Part shown: positions 10,798 through 22,917 of the stretch, one piece after another
How positions within the stretch are numbered: position 1 is the stretch's first letter
Layout of the letters: each line of letters opens with the position of its first letter
Source of the DNA: Cyathus striatus
Lineage: Eukaryota; Basidiomycota; Agaricomycetes; Agaricales; Nidulariaceae
Direction: 5' to 3'
Assembly (NCBI GenBank): GCA_025738555.1
Contig: JAOVFP010000004.1
Span: 2,790,001 to 2,854,000, forward strand
DNA: 64,000 bases
Translations under genes and position numbers: made by a program
The notes under the pieces: generated by a model
Seen by the model: the letters and a program-made list of their open reading frames with translations, nothing else
What the model was told of the DNA's origin: nothing
The model's database searches: none

Positions 10798-12143
10798 ATG
10801 AGTTCGTCTTCGAGTTCTTGTAGTCCTACAGTATGTGCTCGTTTGTCATTCCAAAACGCCACTAACGATTTACAACGATGTAGGTCTACGGAGACGACCT
10901 AGAACCGCTCTACATCGCGTAAGTTGCTCGTCCATGTCCACTCCCTACCTCTACTAAACCCCAGAAAGGGTAATGGGATCCACAGGCACGGGCAAATCAT
11001 CCGTACGTCCCTCCCCTCCACCGCCGGCCCCGAATCAACACGCTAACAACTCTCAACATAGTTCATAAACCTCCTGGCAGAACCCACATTAACCACCAGC
11101 GATACCCTCGAATCATGCACAGACGCAGTCCAGTGCACCGAGCCGTTTTATTTTGAAGGGCGCACAATAGCGCTCATCGACACGCCCGGGTTCGACGACA
11201 CAAAGCTTCGCGATGCGGAAGTGCTTCAAATGATCGCTGCGTACTTGTCCTTCTCGTACTTCTTCCCATTCTCCTCCCTAGTTCCTATCAAACTCACATA
11301 TCACATACCAGGCATCAATCCGGTAAAAAACTAGCAGGCATAATATACCTGCACCGAATTGTCGATAACCGCCTCGGCGGACTTTCTCGAAGGAACTTCC
11401 AAATGTTCCGCAGTCTCTGCGGGGACACCTCCTTGCGGCACGTCATTATCCTCACTACAATGTGGGATCTTGTCTCTTCTGACGTTGGCGAGGTAAGGGA
11501 AGACGAATTGCGGAACAAAGACCTGTTTTTCGCTGGTGCCATTTCAAAGGGCGCAAAGATGATGCGGCATGCAAATCAGGAGGAGTCCGCTAAGGGTGTC
11601 ATCCGAGCGATTTTGGAAGACCACAACGAGGATGTGACATTGCAGATTCAGAAGGAGCTCGCAGAGGGTATGTCGATTGACCAAACGGGTGCGGGTGTGC
11701 AGCTGCACAAGGACCTCGAGGCTCTCATATCACTGCACCGCGAGGACATGCGGTCCCTTACGGAAGATCTGCAAAATGCGATTAGGGCGAGGGATGAAGA
11801 GACCAAGAAGGAGCTAGAAGACGAACGGAAGAGACTACGGGAAGAAATTGGGCGCTTGGTCGACGACTCGAGGGGGTTAGCCGGGGGATATGCGAGGAGG
11901 GTTAAGGAATTGGAGGAGAAGATGCGCAAGGCTGAGGTTACTCGTGTACAGGTGGAAAGAAGGGAGAGAGAGAATTTGTTGGGGAGGATGGCAGAGAGAG
12001 AGATTGGGTTCCCTGGTGGAATAATGGAGGAACATATGCACACATTGCCTTCTGTTGAGGCGAAGGTGCAGCCGATGGTGGGATTGTGGGGTGCCATGTG
12101 TCTTATGCTTGCACCGTTCTCGCTGTCCTGGAAGAACGCGTAG
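10798..12143 (+). CDS. P-loop GTPase, AIG1/Toc34-like, with C-terminal coiled coil
   Basis: Five exons: 10798-10830, 10884-10918, 10969-11002, 11062-11255 and 11312-12143, giving 375 residues with all phases consistent. G1 is GSTGTGKSS (joined across introns 2 and 3), G3 is DTPGFDD and G4 is TTMWD. These are the marks of the fungal single-domain GTPases related to AIG1/GIMAP and septin-like GTPases. Residues about 190-330 are a long charged region rich in Glu/Arg/Lys (ARDEETKKELEDERKRLREE), expected to form a coiled coil. The C-terminus is hydrophobic (LWGAMCLMLAPFSL) and could insert in a membrane. Three of the five exons are only 33-35 nt. Role by family: GTP-dependent assembly, possibly in stress or self/non-self responses; no direct evidence here. 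Convergent with the Rds1-like gene, 281 bp between stops. Confidence 0.85.
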
Positions 12144-12424
12144 CGTTTACATGTAGACCTTTTCTTATATTTTTATTTTAATGCGCTGTAATGCTGGACA
12201 TGCAGAGTAGATCTCTGTAGTAGTGACTTATCAATTTTCCTTGGGTTTTTCATTTACTTTGGCGATATTGCCAGAGATATGATGGATTTGGTTTCGATAC
12301 GCACAAACATAAAATCTAAAAGTCTGTATTCCAATTCCGTCACAAGAACCATTACAGCTTATGAAAAACATACACTAACGTCCATGTCGTTGAAACTTCT
12401 CTCCTCCCTCTCCTCCTTTCTCCC

Positions 12425-13875
12425 TCACCCAACCAAATACGTAGCAGGACCAGCAACAACATGCCCATCCAACTCACTCGCGTTAAAAGGCGTAACGAAC
12501 ACATCCTGATCCGTAACCAACACAAACACAGTCCCATTCAACGTCGGAGCCGTATTATCACCAAATATGCGCCCATCAGGCTGAATAGTTACACCTGCCC
12601 CTCCACCGGATTGTGTGGTGGTGATATTGGTGAGAGGAGTGTATGTGGTGTTGAATTGCGATATCCATGCTACGAACTGTGCGAATGTTAGTGTTGGGTA
12701 GAGGGAACGGTGAAGGGACATACCTTGGGTTCACTGGCATTGCTCCTTGTTATATAGCTCTCGTTGTATCCTACTTTCCTGCCTGGCTCCTCCCACTCCA
12801 AAAACACAGTACGTCCGGGCTCGGTGAGCGGAATAGTGCGGTTGTGCGTTATAGCCGGTATTGTGCTGTTTCCCACTTCCGTGGTGTTGAAGTACGCAAT
12901 AGCGGTAGGTTGATTCTGCATACACAAAAAAGGATGTTAGGTGTGAAAAGGTAAGCAGAGAATCAAGGCGCACAGTAATATTTAACCCCGGGAAATTATT
13001 CCACTCAATCCTCGGATTACCCTCCGGACAACTCTCAATAAGCGGAGCCAACAAAGTCCAATGCATACTCTGCGTAATCCCCGTAGTATGCCAAAACGGC
13101 ATCGGGAACAATCCCTCAAACTGCCTAAACGCCATCTGCTGCCTCGCTTCGACGGTAATAGACTGCAAGAGGATGTTCGCTGTAGGCCGCGAATCGAGTT
13201 GTTCGAGGAAGCCGTAGACGCCCGCTTCGCCCCATTTTGTGAGGCGCACGTTGTATTCGATGAATTCGCGGACTGTTGTGAAGGGGTATTTGTATTTGCA
13301 GGGTTGCGCGGCGCTTGCTGTGGGATTTGTGATGGTTAGATTGGAGAGGATGGGAGGTTGAGGGAAAGAGTGAACACGTACGTCCGAGCATGTTGGTTAT
13401 TGCAGTGGCATGTCCCACCTCCTGCTCAGCCATGTATTGTATCAAGTACCTATCCTCGGCGTTGATCCCGAACGCGTCGAACTCTTCGTCGGAGAATTGG
13501 ACCAGGGCGTGGTGGAACCAGTCTAGTTCGATGTATTCTTGGTTTAAGGCTAGATTCTATCCTCCACGTTAGTGAAGTGGTAAAGAGGTACCATAGAGAG
13601 AGGGGACGTACGAGGGACTGAAAATCGAAATCGCTCATAGGAGCGTAGACTGGCGGGGAGAAGTTGGCTGCTAGTCCTCCTGGAGGAGAGGGTTTCAGCG
13701 TATCATTCGTAGGCGAGGGAATAGTCGAGTTGGAGGGTGTAGGTGCTGAGGAAGTGGACGATGTAGATGCAGAAGAATCGACAACGATCTGACGACCAAA
13801 GACATTAACGTTAACAGTTGGCACAGCAGTTGCCGAGAGCGCCAACGCAAGCGAGAGTAATACGACTCGTATCAT
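12425..13875 (-). CDS. Rds1-like secreted ferritin-like protein
   Basis: Minus-strand exons 13875-13612, 13556-13382, 13317-12974, 12915-12724 and 12676-12425 give 408 residues. Residues 1-18 form a clean signal peptide (MIRVVLLSLALALSATAV). A Ser/Thr/Pro-rich linker follows. The ferritin-like part contains NQEYIELDWFHHAL and, later, YMAEQEVGHATAITNML, an E-x-x-H style helix pair, then CKYKYPFTTVREFIEY. The C-terminal third is Thr/Val-rich and beta-like. The family includes the S. pombe stress protein Rds1, induced by nutrient and temperature stress; its biochemical role is unknown. Intron 3 uses a weaker donor (gtgcgc). It is the only intact member; three decayed relatives lie at 6770, 8690 and 30890. 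Confidence 0.85.
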
Positions 13876-14191
13876 CGTATTGAAAGGGTAGAACGAGGAA
13901 GAGGAGAAGTACCTCCTTCCAGCGACTTTATAACAGGGAGCAAAAGAATGGAAGCAAGCGCGATTCGTCGGCCTTCGATGGGTTGATTCGATGAGCCCCT
14001 GCTATGAACAGGGAAATGACGAGTTCATTTAGGCAGTGGTGACGCCAAAATGTGGACGGGTTTGGGCTGGCCCGTGCCTAAAATTCTCGACCCCACTTTT
14101 CCCGGTTTCATAATACCATCAAAGGCGAACTCCGCCGCGCAAATCCTTCGTTTCATATGCATCTCTTGTTGTCTGAGTAAGACTCCTTCCT

Positions 14192-14509
14192 TCACCGGAA
14201 ATTCCTAGTATCTTGAGAGTGGAGTTCTCCTAAATGCCAGCGAGCGTAAGCAGTGACGTCGATCGTGGCGCTCGGCCGGGTTGCAATGCACACCTTGTTG
14301 ACGTCTTTACTGACTACAGTATGTCGGCCCAAGGTGCTTCGAGGATAATGGATGTCGATGGTGCGTTTTGACATGTTCAGACTCGAGAGGCTGAGTGTAT
14401 GAGGCGATGGCAGTTGAGTGACCTGGTCTCTGATGGTGTTGACAGGATGGCGCCAGCGTGGAGGCTTTAGCCAAACACGAATCAATACGCCATATCCATT
14501 TTTCTTCAA
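14192..14509 (-). pseudogene. Gene X relic, copy 2
   Basis: Open frame of 105 residues ending ATIDVTAYARWHLGELHSQ then DTRNFR. The homologous sequences at 8400-8655 and 31690-32141 are interrupted, and no upstream exons are visible. I therefore treat this as the surviving 3' end of an unidentified gene, though it could be a short expressed gene. It lies 317 bp upstream of the Rds1-like start, in the same orientation, and inside the left copy of the segmental duplication. Confidence 0.4.
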
Positions 14510-14852
14510 TCAATTATCAAGTTTGTATCAAATACGCTACCTCACAGCTACTTCAAGAAGGCAACCACAACAAAAATGAAAAATAAACTTGCAATGTCAC
14601 GAGAAAATAGAACCCTGTCTATTTTGCTAAAATCGTACCTTTCCTTCAAGAAAACAATTTATTTTTAAACAATTAGTAATTAAAAGGGATAAAACCCCAA
14701 TGATAAAACTAGCAAAAAAGGAAGCCCTCCAACAATATCGGAAAGATATATAAACTCTAACTAGCAGTAACAGTCTTTCAATCGCATGAAGCCGGATAAT
14801 TCATCAAATTAGTAATCTGCATTATCAAACGTACCTCAACAGAGTTAACACC

Positions 14853-17214
14853 TTAATTATTAGAAGCCACCTGAATAACTGTCGCTATCTGCGTAGCCCA
14901 TCCAACTGTATTCAAGGTTTTACTACCCTCCAAATCCTCCCCGATACGATTTGACTTGGCCTCAAATGGCGAATCTTGGGCAATGCTAGACAAGTTAGTC
15001 GCTCTCGTGGTAAGGAACAACTTGAAAAATCCAACGTCTTTCGTGTCTCCAACACGCAGGAGGAATTGCCAAGGTGGGGCACCACCATCGCCATACCCGA
15101 TCGTCAAAGCGCTTTTCGCACCATTCGCGTCGTTAGCATTATAGGGTGGCAATGGCGCATCAACAATGCACGCAAGGCCACCACCGAATGGAGATGAAAA
15201 CCATTCAACTAGTATCCAAACACATATTAGAATTGATAGAGAGAAATGTGATAGGTGCTTACTTATCGCAAAGTCCGAAGGATCAAAGTAAAACAAGTAA
15301 GGGTAGAGAGGAACATCAGAATGATTAGATATCTTCATTCCAAATCTCTCCGTTTCATTCACAACAATAGTTACTGGATCATTTTCCAGCAAATTGGCGC
15401 TGTCTGGTTTATGCACTAGGTCGTAATCCTTCGTAGGCTCGACACGAAGTTTCATGAGTTCCATCGACACATTTCGCGTCTCATCACCAGTTCGAGTCAG
15501 GTGATAGCTGAAGTGCAAGGCCGCGCGAGCAACGCTACGAAGAACAGAATGTTCTTCCATGTCGATCGAGCGGGTTGGAATTTTTCTACCAATGTGTGGT
15601 GTGATCAATGGATTATTTTGATAGAGCAAGACCTTTCCCTCCTCGATGATCATTTCCAGATTTGCCTCCTCCGAAGCATCAGAAATCTTCACGGAAAGAG
15701 AACGTTGCTGCTCAGAGGGAAAAACAGACTCGAGCCAAATGCGGTCATTGGAATAAATGGAAAGTTTTGGCTGAGCTAGCTGTTTAATGCGACAGTAAAA
15801 TGACTGAGGTAGGTCGGACATAGTAGATCCTTCTGCGACTATCAGACGAGATTCAAATGCACCGACTGAAGTGGCAATAAGATGTCCCCTGTTTGTATTC
15901 GAATCGATCATGAGATTAACCGCATGCGCTGTAAATGTCGTATCAATGGTTATCCCATGAGCCTCGCCAGCTTGAAGCTTGATTGAACCATCTTCATCTT
16001 TCTTGGCCAAAAGGAAAGATCGATCTGCCCCAGAAGCGCTGCGGTTGAATAATCTCCTGTTGACATATTGCCCTTCACAGTGAGGAACCTGCTTCTTCGA
16101 TAAGCTGCAAATTGTAAGACTTTAACGTAGATATTTACACTAAGTTACCAACTCACTATTTGGGTAACTGCAACTTATGCATTAAAGATGTGTATGTAAG
16201 ATCTTCGAGATTGGAATTATTCAATATCTGGAGGAGTGCATTAGTGAACACTCCACGATGAGTATTTCTGCCTTCATGTGCTAATTGCTGTCGCCCACAG
16301 GCAGCGAGAAGAACATGAGAGGCATGGTATTTCCCAGAAAGTCCTTGAGGAACTGCAACACTTCGAGTACCTTGTGACCATATATCCTGGTCGCAATTAG
16401 CGGACAGACGTGTCACGTTGGGAGGATTGGGCATGTATCGGACAAGGTAGAGGTTATCTTCCGACGTCTGGTTTTCAACCTTATCATTGCGGTTGATACC
16501 AGCAGAAAAACAACAGTCCAGAATTAAAGTCTGTTGAAAAGTGAATAAGATATCAATTAAACGAGAATAAAATTTGACGCACGATATTGTCGCCTTTTTC
16601 AGACGATATTTGGTTCAACATAACGGATATAGAGCGATCGGAAATCCCTTCAATGATATCATCCTCTCCATTCACGTTCGGTGTCCATATATCACTTGGG
16701 CAAAGTATTTCAATCTGATCACCTAACGTAATCCAATCATCTCCCCATTCCTTCGGCTTATCAATTCGGCCACCGTGGCCGGCGTAATAGATGATTATTG
16801 CTGCTTCATCCTTCTTGATATCAGTATTATCACGAAGCTGATGAAAGCCGTCAATTATCCTATTTTGGGTTGCTTCCTCGTCGCGAAGGCTGATGATGTT
16901 TTGTTTCGGAACTTGTAGTTTATCGACAAGGAATGCCTCGAAGGCATCTGCATCTGCCTTTGCTGCTTCAAGTTGAAGGTCTTTATTTGGATACATATAC
17001 TTGTTAATACCAATGACCAGCGCGAATATCGCAGGCACGGGTTCAGATCTTGGAAACGTTTCAGAACCGTGAGGTTTGTTGAATTTAAGACACAGTACTT
17101 ACCTATCAGAAAATGATGAGCGTGATGTAGCAGAGCTATTGATTAGAGTGAGTTTCCAGGTTTATCACAGGAATTAGACCAGGTAACTCACAGTAACAAG
17201 TTTTCGTCAGCCAT
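14853..17214 (-). CDS. Caspase-domain (peptidase C14) protein 1
   Basis: Minus-strand exons 17214-17192, 17135-17103, 17048-16583, 16530-16157, 16104-15263 and 15208-14853 give 697 residues. The start is MADENLLLSATSRSSFSD. The caspase p20-like domain spans about residues 20-300. It has FALVIGINKY at the first strand, the catalytic histidine in IIYYAGHGG, and the catalytic cysteine in TLILDCCFSAG just after intron 3. Both residues are present. The C-terminal half (about residues 320-697) has no named domain that I recognise. It is beta-rich and ends with a segment around TIGYGDGGAPPWQFLL, which I associate with other Agaricomycete caspase-like proteins. By family it is a cysteine protease, metacaspase/paracaspase type, possibly involved in regulated cell death or stress. 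Nearly equal in length to copy 2. Confidence 0.88.
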
Positions 17215-19383
17215 GGCAGCTTCGTTGAGAATTGGAGATGAATGAGATGGGTTCGCTACCGTTACAGAGGGAGGTTGTTATACTAAGGCTTTCATAAGGC
17301 TGTAATACAAACTCTTCATACCAATCAGCTAGTGATATGTGCATTTGATTTAATTAACAGCAATCGGCACTCGATTACAAGTGATACTTGAAGTGCGAAG
17401 CAGCCATACGCAATTACTCGTTTTTCTTACAAGGAGGCGATGACCTAAGCCACCATGGATTTTATCCCTTGTGTGGAAATTATCATCGCTACTTTGCGGC
17501 GATGTTTCGCACGTCGTTCTAAACACCCAGTACCAGTTAAAAGTTGATAGATTGTGACGATAACATATGAAATACCTACAGCAATCCATGCTCAGAGCTA
17601 TCAGTTGTTTATTAGCTGTGTACATCTATAGGCACTGCACAGTGCGCGCAGCAAGCTGAAACCTGTTAACTAGCACTTGGCCCCACATATAACGGTAAAT
17701 AGCTTATAACAGTCTCAGTCTAGTGGTATGACTTCGTCAGCGCGGATCGTACGAACTCTGGGTCAACAATTACGAGGGCTTGCTACGTGATGGCGCAGGA
17801 ATAATGCAGTGTCCAAGCGCCTCTCGTGTTGCGTAAGCGCCGTTATACACAGGATCCCTTCCCGTATAATGGTTGGTGGTGCATGTTGAGAAGTGCAGAG
17901 GTACGTACACACTGGCGCAGAGTCCACACTACTAGCACAGACAGGAATCAGGCTACTGCCACTACGCGATCGATCTGCTAACGCCACTGTCATATACAGC
18001 GTCTATATCACCGTTTCTAGAGGTTAAGAGATGACAAACAGACAAAAGGATGACAGATATTGGAAGTTTGGAACAAGGAGATCTGGCCACTGAGTTGTAG
18101 ACAAACAGAAGGGTGAGCGATTGCCACCGATCGTTAGTTGAATTTTTGAAACTCCATTGATGGCAGGCATGATTATTTCAAAGCCGGACCTGACCGGCTG
18201 TCCCCCCCTAGTGCTGTGAGTTCCTTCCAAGTTTATCCAAGGTCTCGGCTAATTGACATCGAGGTGCCTCAAGGTAAAATCAATGCACCTCGATTTCCAT
18301 GCACCGGATTAGTAATACATAGTATAATATCCTCACCACAGCTTCAAAAAATGTTTCAGAAATGGCTTAATATTATAGCCTATTGGACCTTTTTGAAAGT
18401 ATACTGTAAGTAGTCTAAAAGTATAAGCCATACAAATATCAATCATCTGTTGAAGGCTCTAATAAAATCGGATGACGGCGTATATTGTGGGGGTAAACGC
18501 ACACAGTAAACGATGTAATGTACAAATTTAAATACAAAATATGTAGTACATAAAAGGCATAGGTAGGCGGCATAGAATAAAATGGAAGACATACATGAAA
18601 CATATAGTGGTGCAAGCGGGGATCATTGAGACATTTGAATACGGTTGTCTCTCGTATTCCAACATCATCATCGACTTTATTTACCGATTTTATTAAGAGT
18701 TTATTTCACTCAAACTATAATCAATTACGACCAGGCTGGACATTGTCCGACATGTTGAAAATGATCAGGTAACAGTAAGAACTTTGTTTCTATTTGGTCT
18801 CGGACCTCAAGGCTGACCTAACCTCAGTGTTTCCAACTGCATATCCTCTGCTCGCTTGCCGCTCGCTCATTTATGCCCTCTTCCACTATCTTCCGCTCCT
18901 CTCCGCTCGCTCTGCTCACCACTGGTGGCCCTCAACTTTGATTTATCCTATTAGGCTGGTAATCAGCTCTAGTATCAACCCCCCACATCAAAACAGACTA
19001 CTTAATACACATATTGACAATCATCTCACCTTAATCTGCTTATGTTTCAGAAAGACCTCAAGTAGGATAAAGTTAACAATTGTACATATTAAAAAAAAAT
19101 AGTAGACCTGGACGAGACGGTTGCGGAGTACAGTAATTGTAGTAACAGTAAGTGTTGAGCAGACTAGCGTCCAGACTCAAATGGTAAGTTAGGGCACATT
19201 GAAGATGCGTCATCGTGTGTATTGGAATTATGTTCCCACGAAGTAATTGGCTCAGTCACTCAAGCTGGCTCAGAGCTGTTAGCTCAGCTTGTGACTCTGA
19301 GCTAAGTTGGCGGGAGTCATGAACGAATAATGTCAGCTCGGCTCTGAGCTGAGCCAGCGGCAACACTAGGCCTACCACCAACC
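17215..19383. other. Intergenic, no gene seen
   Basis: Up to about 17910 this is the duplicated 5' flank of the caspase gene. Beyond that the DNA becomes AT-rich. Around 19245-19371 there are many GGCTCAG/CTGAGCC words in both orientations ending in GCGGCAACACTA, which looks like the subterminal region of an inverted-repeat element whose other end I could not place. Confidence 0.4.
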
Positions 19384-21117
19384 TACATCAGTAAAACATG
19401 CATGTCTTTTAGTGCCTTTAGCTTTCACATGGGTCTTTGACTTTGAGATTTCAGTGTGGTCTTTTACTTTTTTGTCTTTCAGTGTCTTTTAGCATCTTTG
19501 ACTTTGAAATGAATGTTGAACTTTGAGTTCTTTGAGCTTTAAGTGGAGTCTTTATCTTTGGTTTATTTCCTCAATGTTAAATGTGCACTTCCATACATAC
19601 TATTATCAATTCAATAAGTGTATGTTTGACAGGAACTAAAGTTTAACTATCATGAAAAATACAATTTATAAGCAAATTAAACATGAAACATTAACTATAC
19701 TATGAGGCAACTTTCTGACAATAAATCTAAGAATTAATTTCATTTTAAGCACTGTACATTGAGTTTACATGCATTATAAATCATGATATAAGTCATCTAA
19801 GTAGTATGTGCTACATAAGACTTGCATTTAGTTGAAACTTGATTTCAGACCATCAACAATACTATCCAGTGTAAAACATAGCAGAAATGAATGCCAGTAG
19901 GGAATACACAATAATGCAGCTTCCATTATAATAATGACATCTTCAGCCTGTAGAGTCATAGGCTGTTGGTTGTCAATGTCTAAGTGGTGCAGAAGTACAG
20001 CTAATCGCGCCAAGTATGATGATTACATAATCAAAGGTTGAGGGCAGGTGAGAAAGTTAGCGCGTGACCATTTCACGCCATTGTGTATTTGTATCACGTG
20101 TATAATGTTGAATTTCCAAGTAACGTACGATTTTGAATTCACTCCTTTCTACCACCTTCCCTTTGCCTCTCGAGTCCCCTTCTTACCCCTCCCTTCCGCT
20201 TGTCCATCTATTAAGACTTTGTCCTTTTACTATAGCTGCTTGACTTGTGGAGCTGCTCTTTTGCTCAACCTTTACTGCTATGTTACTGCTCTCAGTGCAC
20301 TGTTACTGCTTGGCTTCTGGAGTCTGCTTCTGCTCTGAAAGCAAACACCGGTCTCTCATGTCGCTGCATTCCTGCCATCCTACTGGTCTTGTGTCCGCTC
20401 TCACTATGTTCTGTACTGCTGTGATGCAAACCTCGTGCTCTCTGGCCTACTTACACCTTGTATATATGATCATGCAGATTCTGCAGCTGGAGAGTCGGGA
20501 GGGCTATGAAGGACAGTGCTGATGGATCTAGTGATTCAGCACTGGAAGGGAATTGAGTACATCGTTTATAATCATGATTTGTTTTCTTGTCTAAGTACTC
20601 ACTCAGGGAAATTTTCACAGCAGCTTGTTGGTTATATGAACGCTAGGTCCACCATATGGTTCTTGTCGCTGCCCATCTCTTGCCAGATGTCGATTTCAAC
20701 TAAGATAGTAGGGGGAGTGTGTAAAATGGTCTGTATGGTCTGGATACGGAGTTATTTGGCAACGGCATGCGTGATGATTAAGTAGATTATTATTGTCTCT
20801 GTATGTGGTACATGACTTGGTTATTAAATATATATGCCTGCTCCATTATTTCACTATGAATGTCCTGAGAAGTGTGCTTTTTGAGTCCCTTTACATAGCC
20901 CTTTACACAACTTTTGAAAGTATATATGCCTTTTGTTGTATTTACAAAGACATAATCTCTTTTTAAAGTCAATCATTACTAGCAAAGACAATGGACCTAG
21001 ATTTACAAAGTCAATATTGCCTTTAGCCTTTTGGTTCTTTTCAGGTATTTTGGGTCTTTATTGTCTTTGTAAAGACTACTAAAGGCACACTAAAGTCATG
21101 CATGTTTTACTGATGTA
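19384..21117. mobile_element. TA-flanked inverted-repeat DNA element, non-autonomous
   Basis: The left end reads TACATCAGTAAAACATGCAT and the right end is its inverted copy (21097-21117). The inverted similarity continues for about 40 bp, through CTTTAGTG and CCTTTAG. If the outer TA is the target-site duplication, the element is about 1.73 kb and fits the Tc1/mariner style. The interior contains many short CTTTGACTTTGAG-type words near both ends. A pyrimidine-rich core (20040-20790) has open frames with no recognisable transposase. Confidence 0.65.
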
Positions 21118-21413
21118 CCACATTAAACCCTATTTTATCTGGATCCTGTCTCAGGCATTTTCACAAGAAAAGTAATTTTTATCTGTTTTTCGCTTAGGCA
21201 TTGGTGAGAGATCTCAGGGGTCCTAATGTAAGTCGCACACGAGGACCAAATTATGACCGCATGCTCAATGTTCGTTCTTTATGTTAATAATGTATTTACT
21301 TATGCATCATGAATGCTCAATGATAATCATGAACAAACTTCGATAAATATCCTTGGGAACTTCAATTACTTAGAATTAGGTGACTCAGGTTGATCCCTTC
21401 GGTATCCGCCAAC

Positions 21414-22917
21414 ATGCCAGCCGTTCCTCTTTTTCCAAGCGGCATTCCTGTTATTGGCTTTGTCAGAATCAGGTTGCGATCTCGCAGTGGTCACGTGACA
21501 TGGAATATTCCGACCGTATTTTAGTTAGTATGCACATCGTTTGTATTCTTGAGGATGCCCGGAAGCACCCTTAACTGGGTTTTCTGACAGCATTACCCAT
21601 TATTGACTATACACTGTTGATATCTGGAGATCCTTTCAAGAAAGAAAAGTTATGGGAAGCAGTGACGACATTGGGATTTTGGTAGTGCGTTCAGCAGATT
21701 CTGTTGTTTCACTATCGATCTCAGCTCAGCTTCTCATTATTTAGCTTGAAAGGTCATGGCACAGACAACCTTAAAGTCGATGTTTTCTATAGGACAAAAA
21801 ACCATGAGACTTGACTTTGACGAAAAAATGAAGTTTTGGCAGGGGGAATCTGGCGGTTCTTTTGGGTAAGAATGAATTCTTTAGATCATACTACTTTTAC
21901 TACTAATTCTTATTTAAGCTACAAGGAGGCCGGTTCAACATATGTTGATCTGAAAGGATCGAAGGATATGGCAGAGTTTATCAACATAGCTAAGGGCGAT
22001 GCACTGTCATTTCCAGAGATTCAGCACCAGAGATACCCAGAGCCTATAAGCACCTACATGGAATCGGTCGTAAGGCCCTTCGTCAGTGAATGTGTCAAGA
22101 TCTCTAAAACACTTATTGAAGTATTTAATGAACATCTTGGTCTACCTGTCGGTTCCCTTGGACGTCTACATTCAATTAAAGAGCCAAGTATTAGTGAAGC
22201 AAGGTGTATCAGGATTCCGGTAATTAGCGAATCTGATGAAGATAAAATTGCCCTAGGTGCTCATACAGATTTCGGAAGGTTTGTCGTATCCGTTAGAAAC
22301 TTGCAAGTTGCTAACTTTTTAAAATAACCCTCAAGTTTGTCGTTTTTGATAAATGAAATCGGTGGATTGCAAGTTCTTCCTCCAGGTGACACAGTTTGGA
22401 AATATGTTGTGGTACGTTGCACGTCAAATTGACTACCAATTTGTATATTTAACCGCTGCACCGTCAAAATTTAGCCACGCCCAGGACACGCTATATGTAA
22501 TATTGGAGACGCTTTAAACCTTCTTAGCGGTGGGATTCTCAAGTCATGCGTACATTGCGTAGTGTGAGTCTGGCAGTTTCTCAATGCTCGGGACCACTTT
22601 TATCTTACATTTTGTGTTAGCCCCCCTCCCGGACTACAGTCAAAGTACGAAAGGTGGTCTTTGGTTTATTTCAGCTGACCTTTACTATAGCCGAATCTGT
22701 TCATACGAGTGACGATCCCTCCATCTATCAACCCGGGGAAACTGTGAAGGAATGGTTGTATCGTCGGCAGAGAAAATGGAGAACTAATAACAAAAAGGTA
22801 TGTATAATAAATAGCTCAAAGACCATGGTGAATTTACTGTTGTTTCACAGAGAGTTGAAGCATACCTCGAAAGTAGAGGAACTGAACATATTAAAGGTGC
22901 AGTTTAGATTTGAGGGT
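21414..22917 (+). pseudogene. 2-oxoglutarate/Fe(II) oxygenase (IPNS-like), dead copy A
   Basis: Starts MPAVPLFPSGIPVI, then an insertion of about 135 bp separates it from PIIDYTLLISGDP and KLWEAVTTLGFW. MRLDFDEKMKFWQGESGG, a long central block (21920-22280) with the metal-binding AHTDFG, LINEIGGLQVLPPGDTVWKY, and the second half (HAICNIGDALNLLSGGILKS) follow. It ends naturally at SRGTEHIKGAV. Defects compared with copy B are a stop before PRPGHAICN (CAG to TAG), the HRM motif changed to HCV, loss of an acceptor near 22458, and a deletion after ERWSLVYFS. It therefore cannot make an active enzyme. Confidence 0.8.

Larger units (their letters stand above)
14100..17910. repeat. Segmental duplication, left copy
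   Basis: This aligns in the same orientation with 31690-35460. It starts near ATCAAAGGCGAACTCC (14115 here, 31693 there) and ends near GAGAAGTGCAGAG (17890 here, 35450 there). It includes the gene X relic, the whole caspase gene and about 700 bp upstream of it. The offset is about 17.5-17.6 kb. Divergence is uneven: intergenic parts have many indels, exons differ by a few percent, and 15263-15632 is almost identical. Confidence 0.9.

Noticed and set aside
11648..12097. 149-codon antisense frame
   Set aside because: Shadow of the GTPase coiled-coil exon, whose codon bias keeps the opposite strand open.
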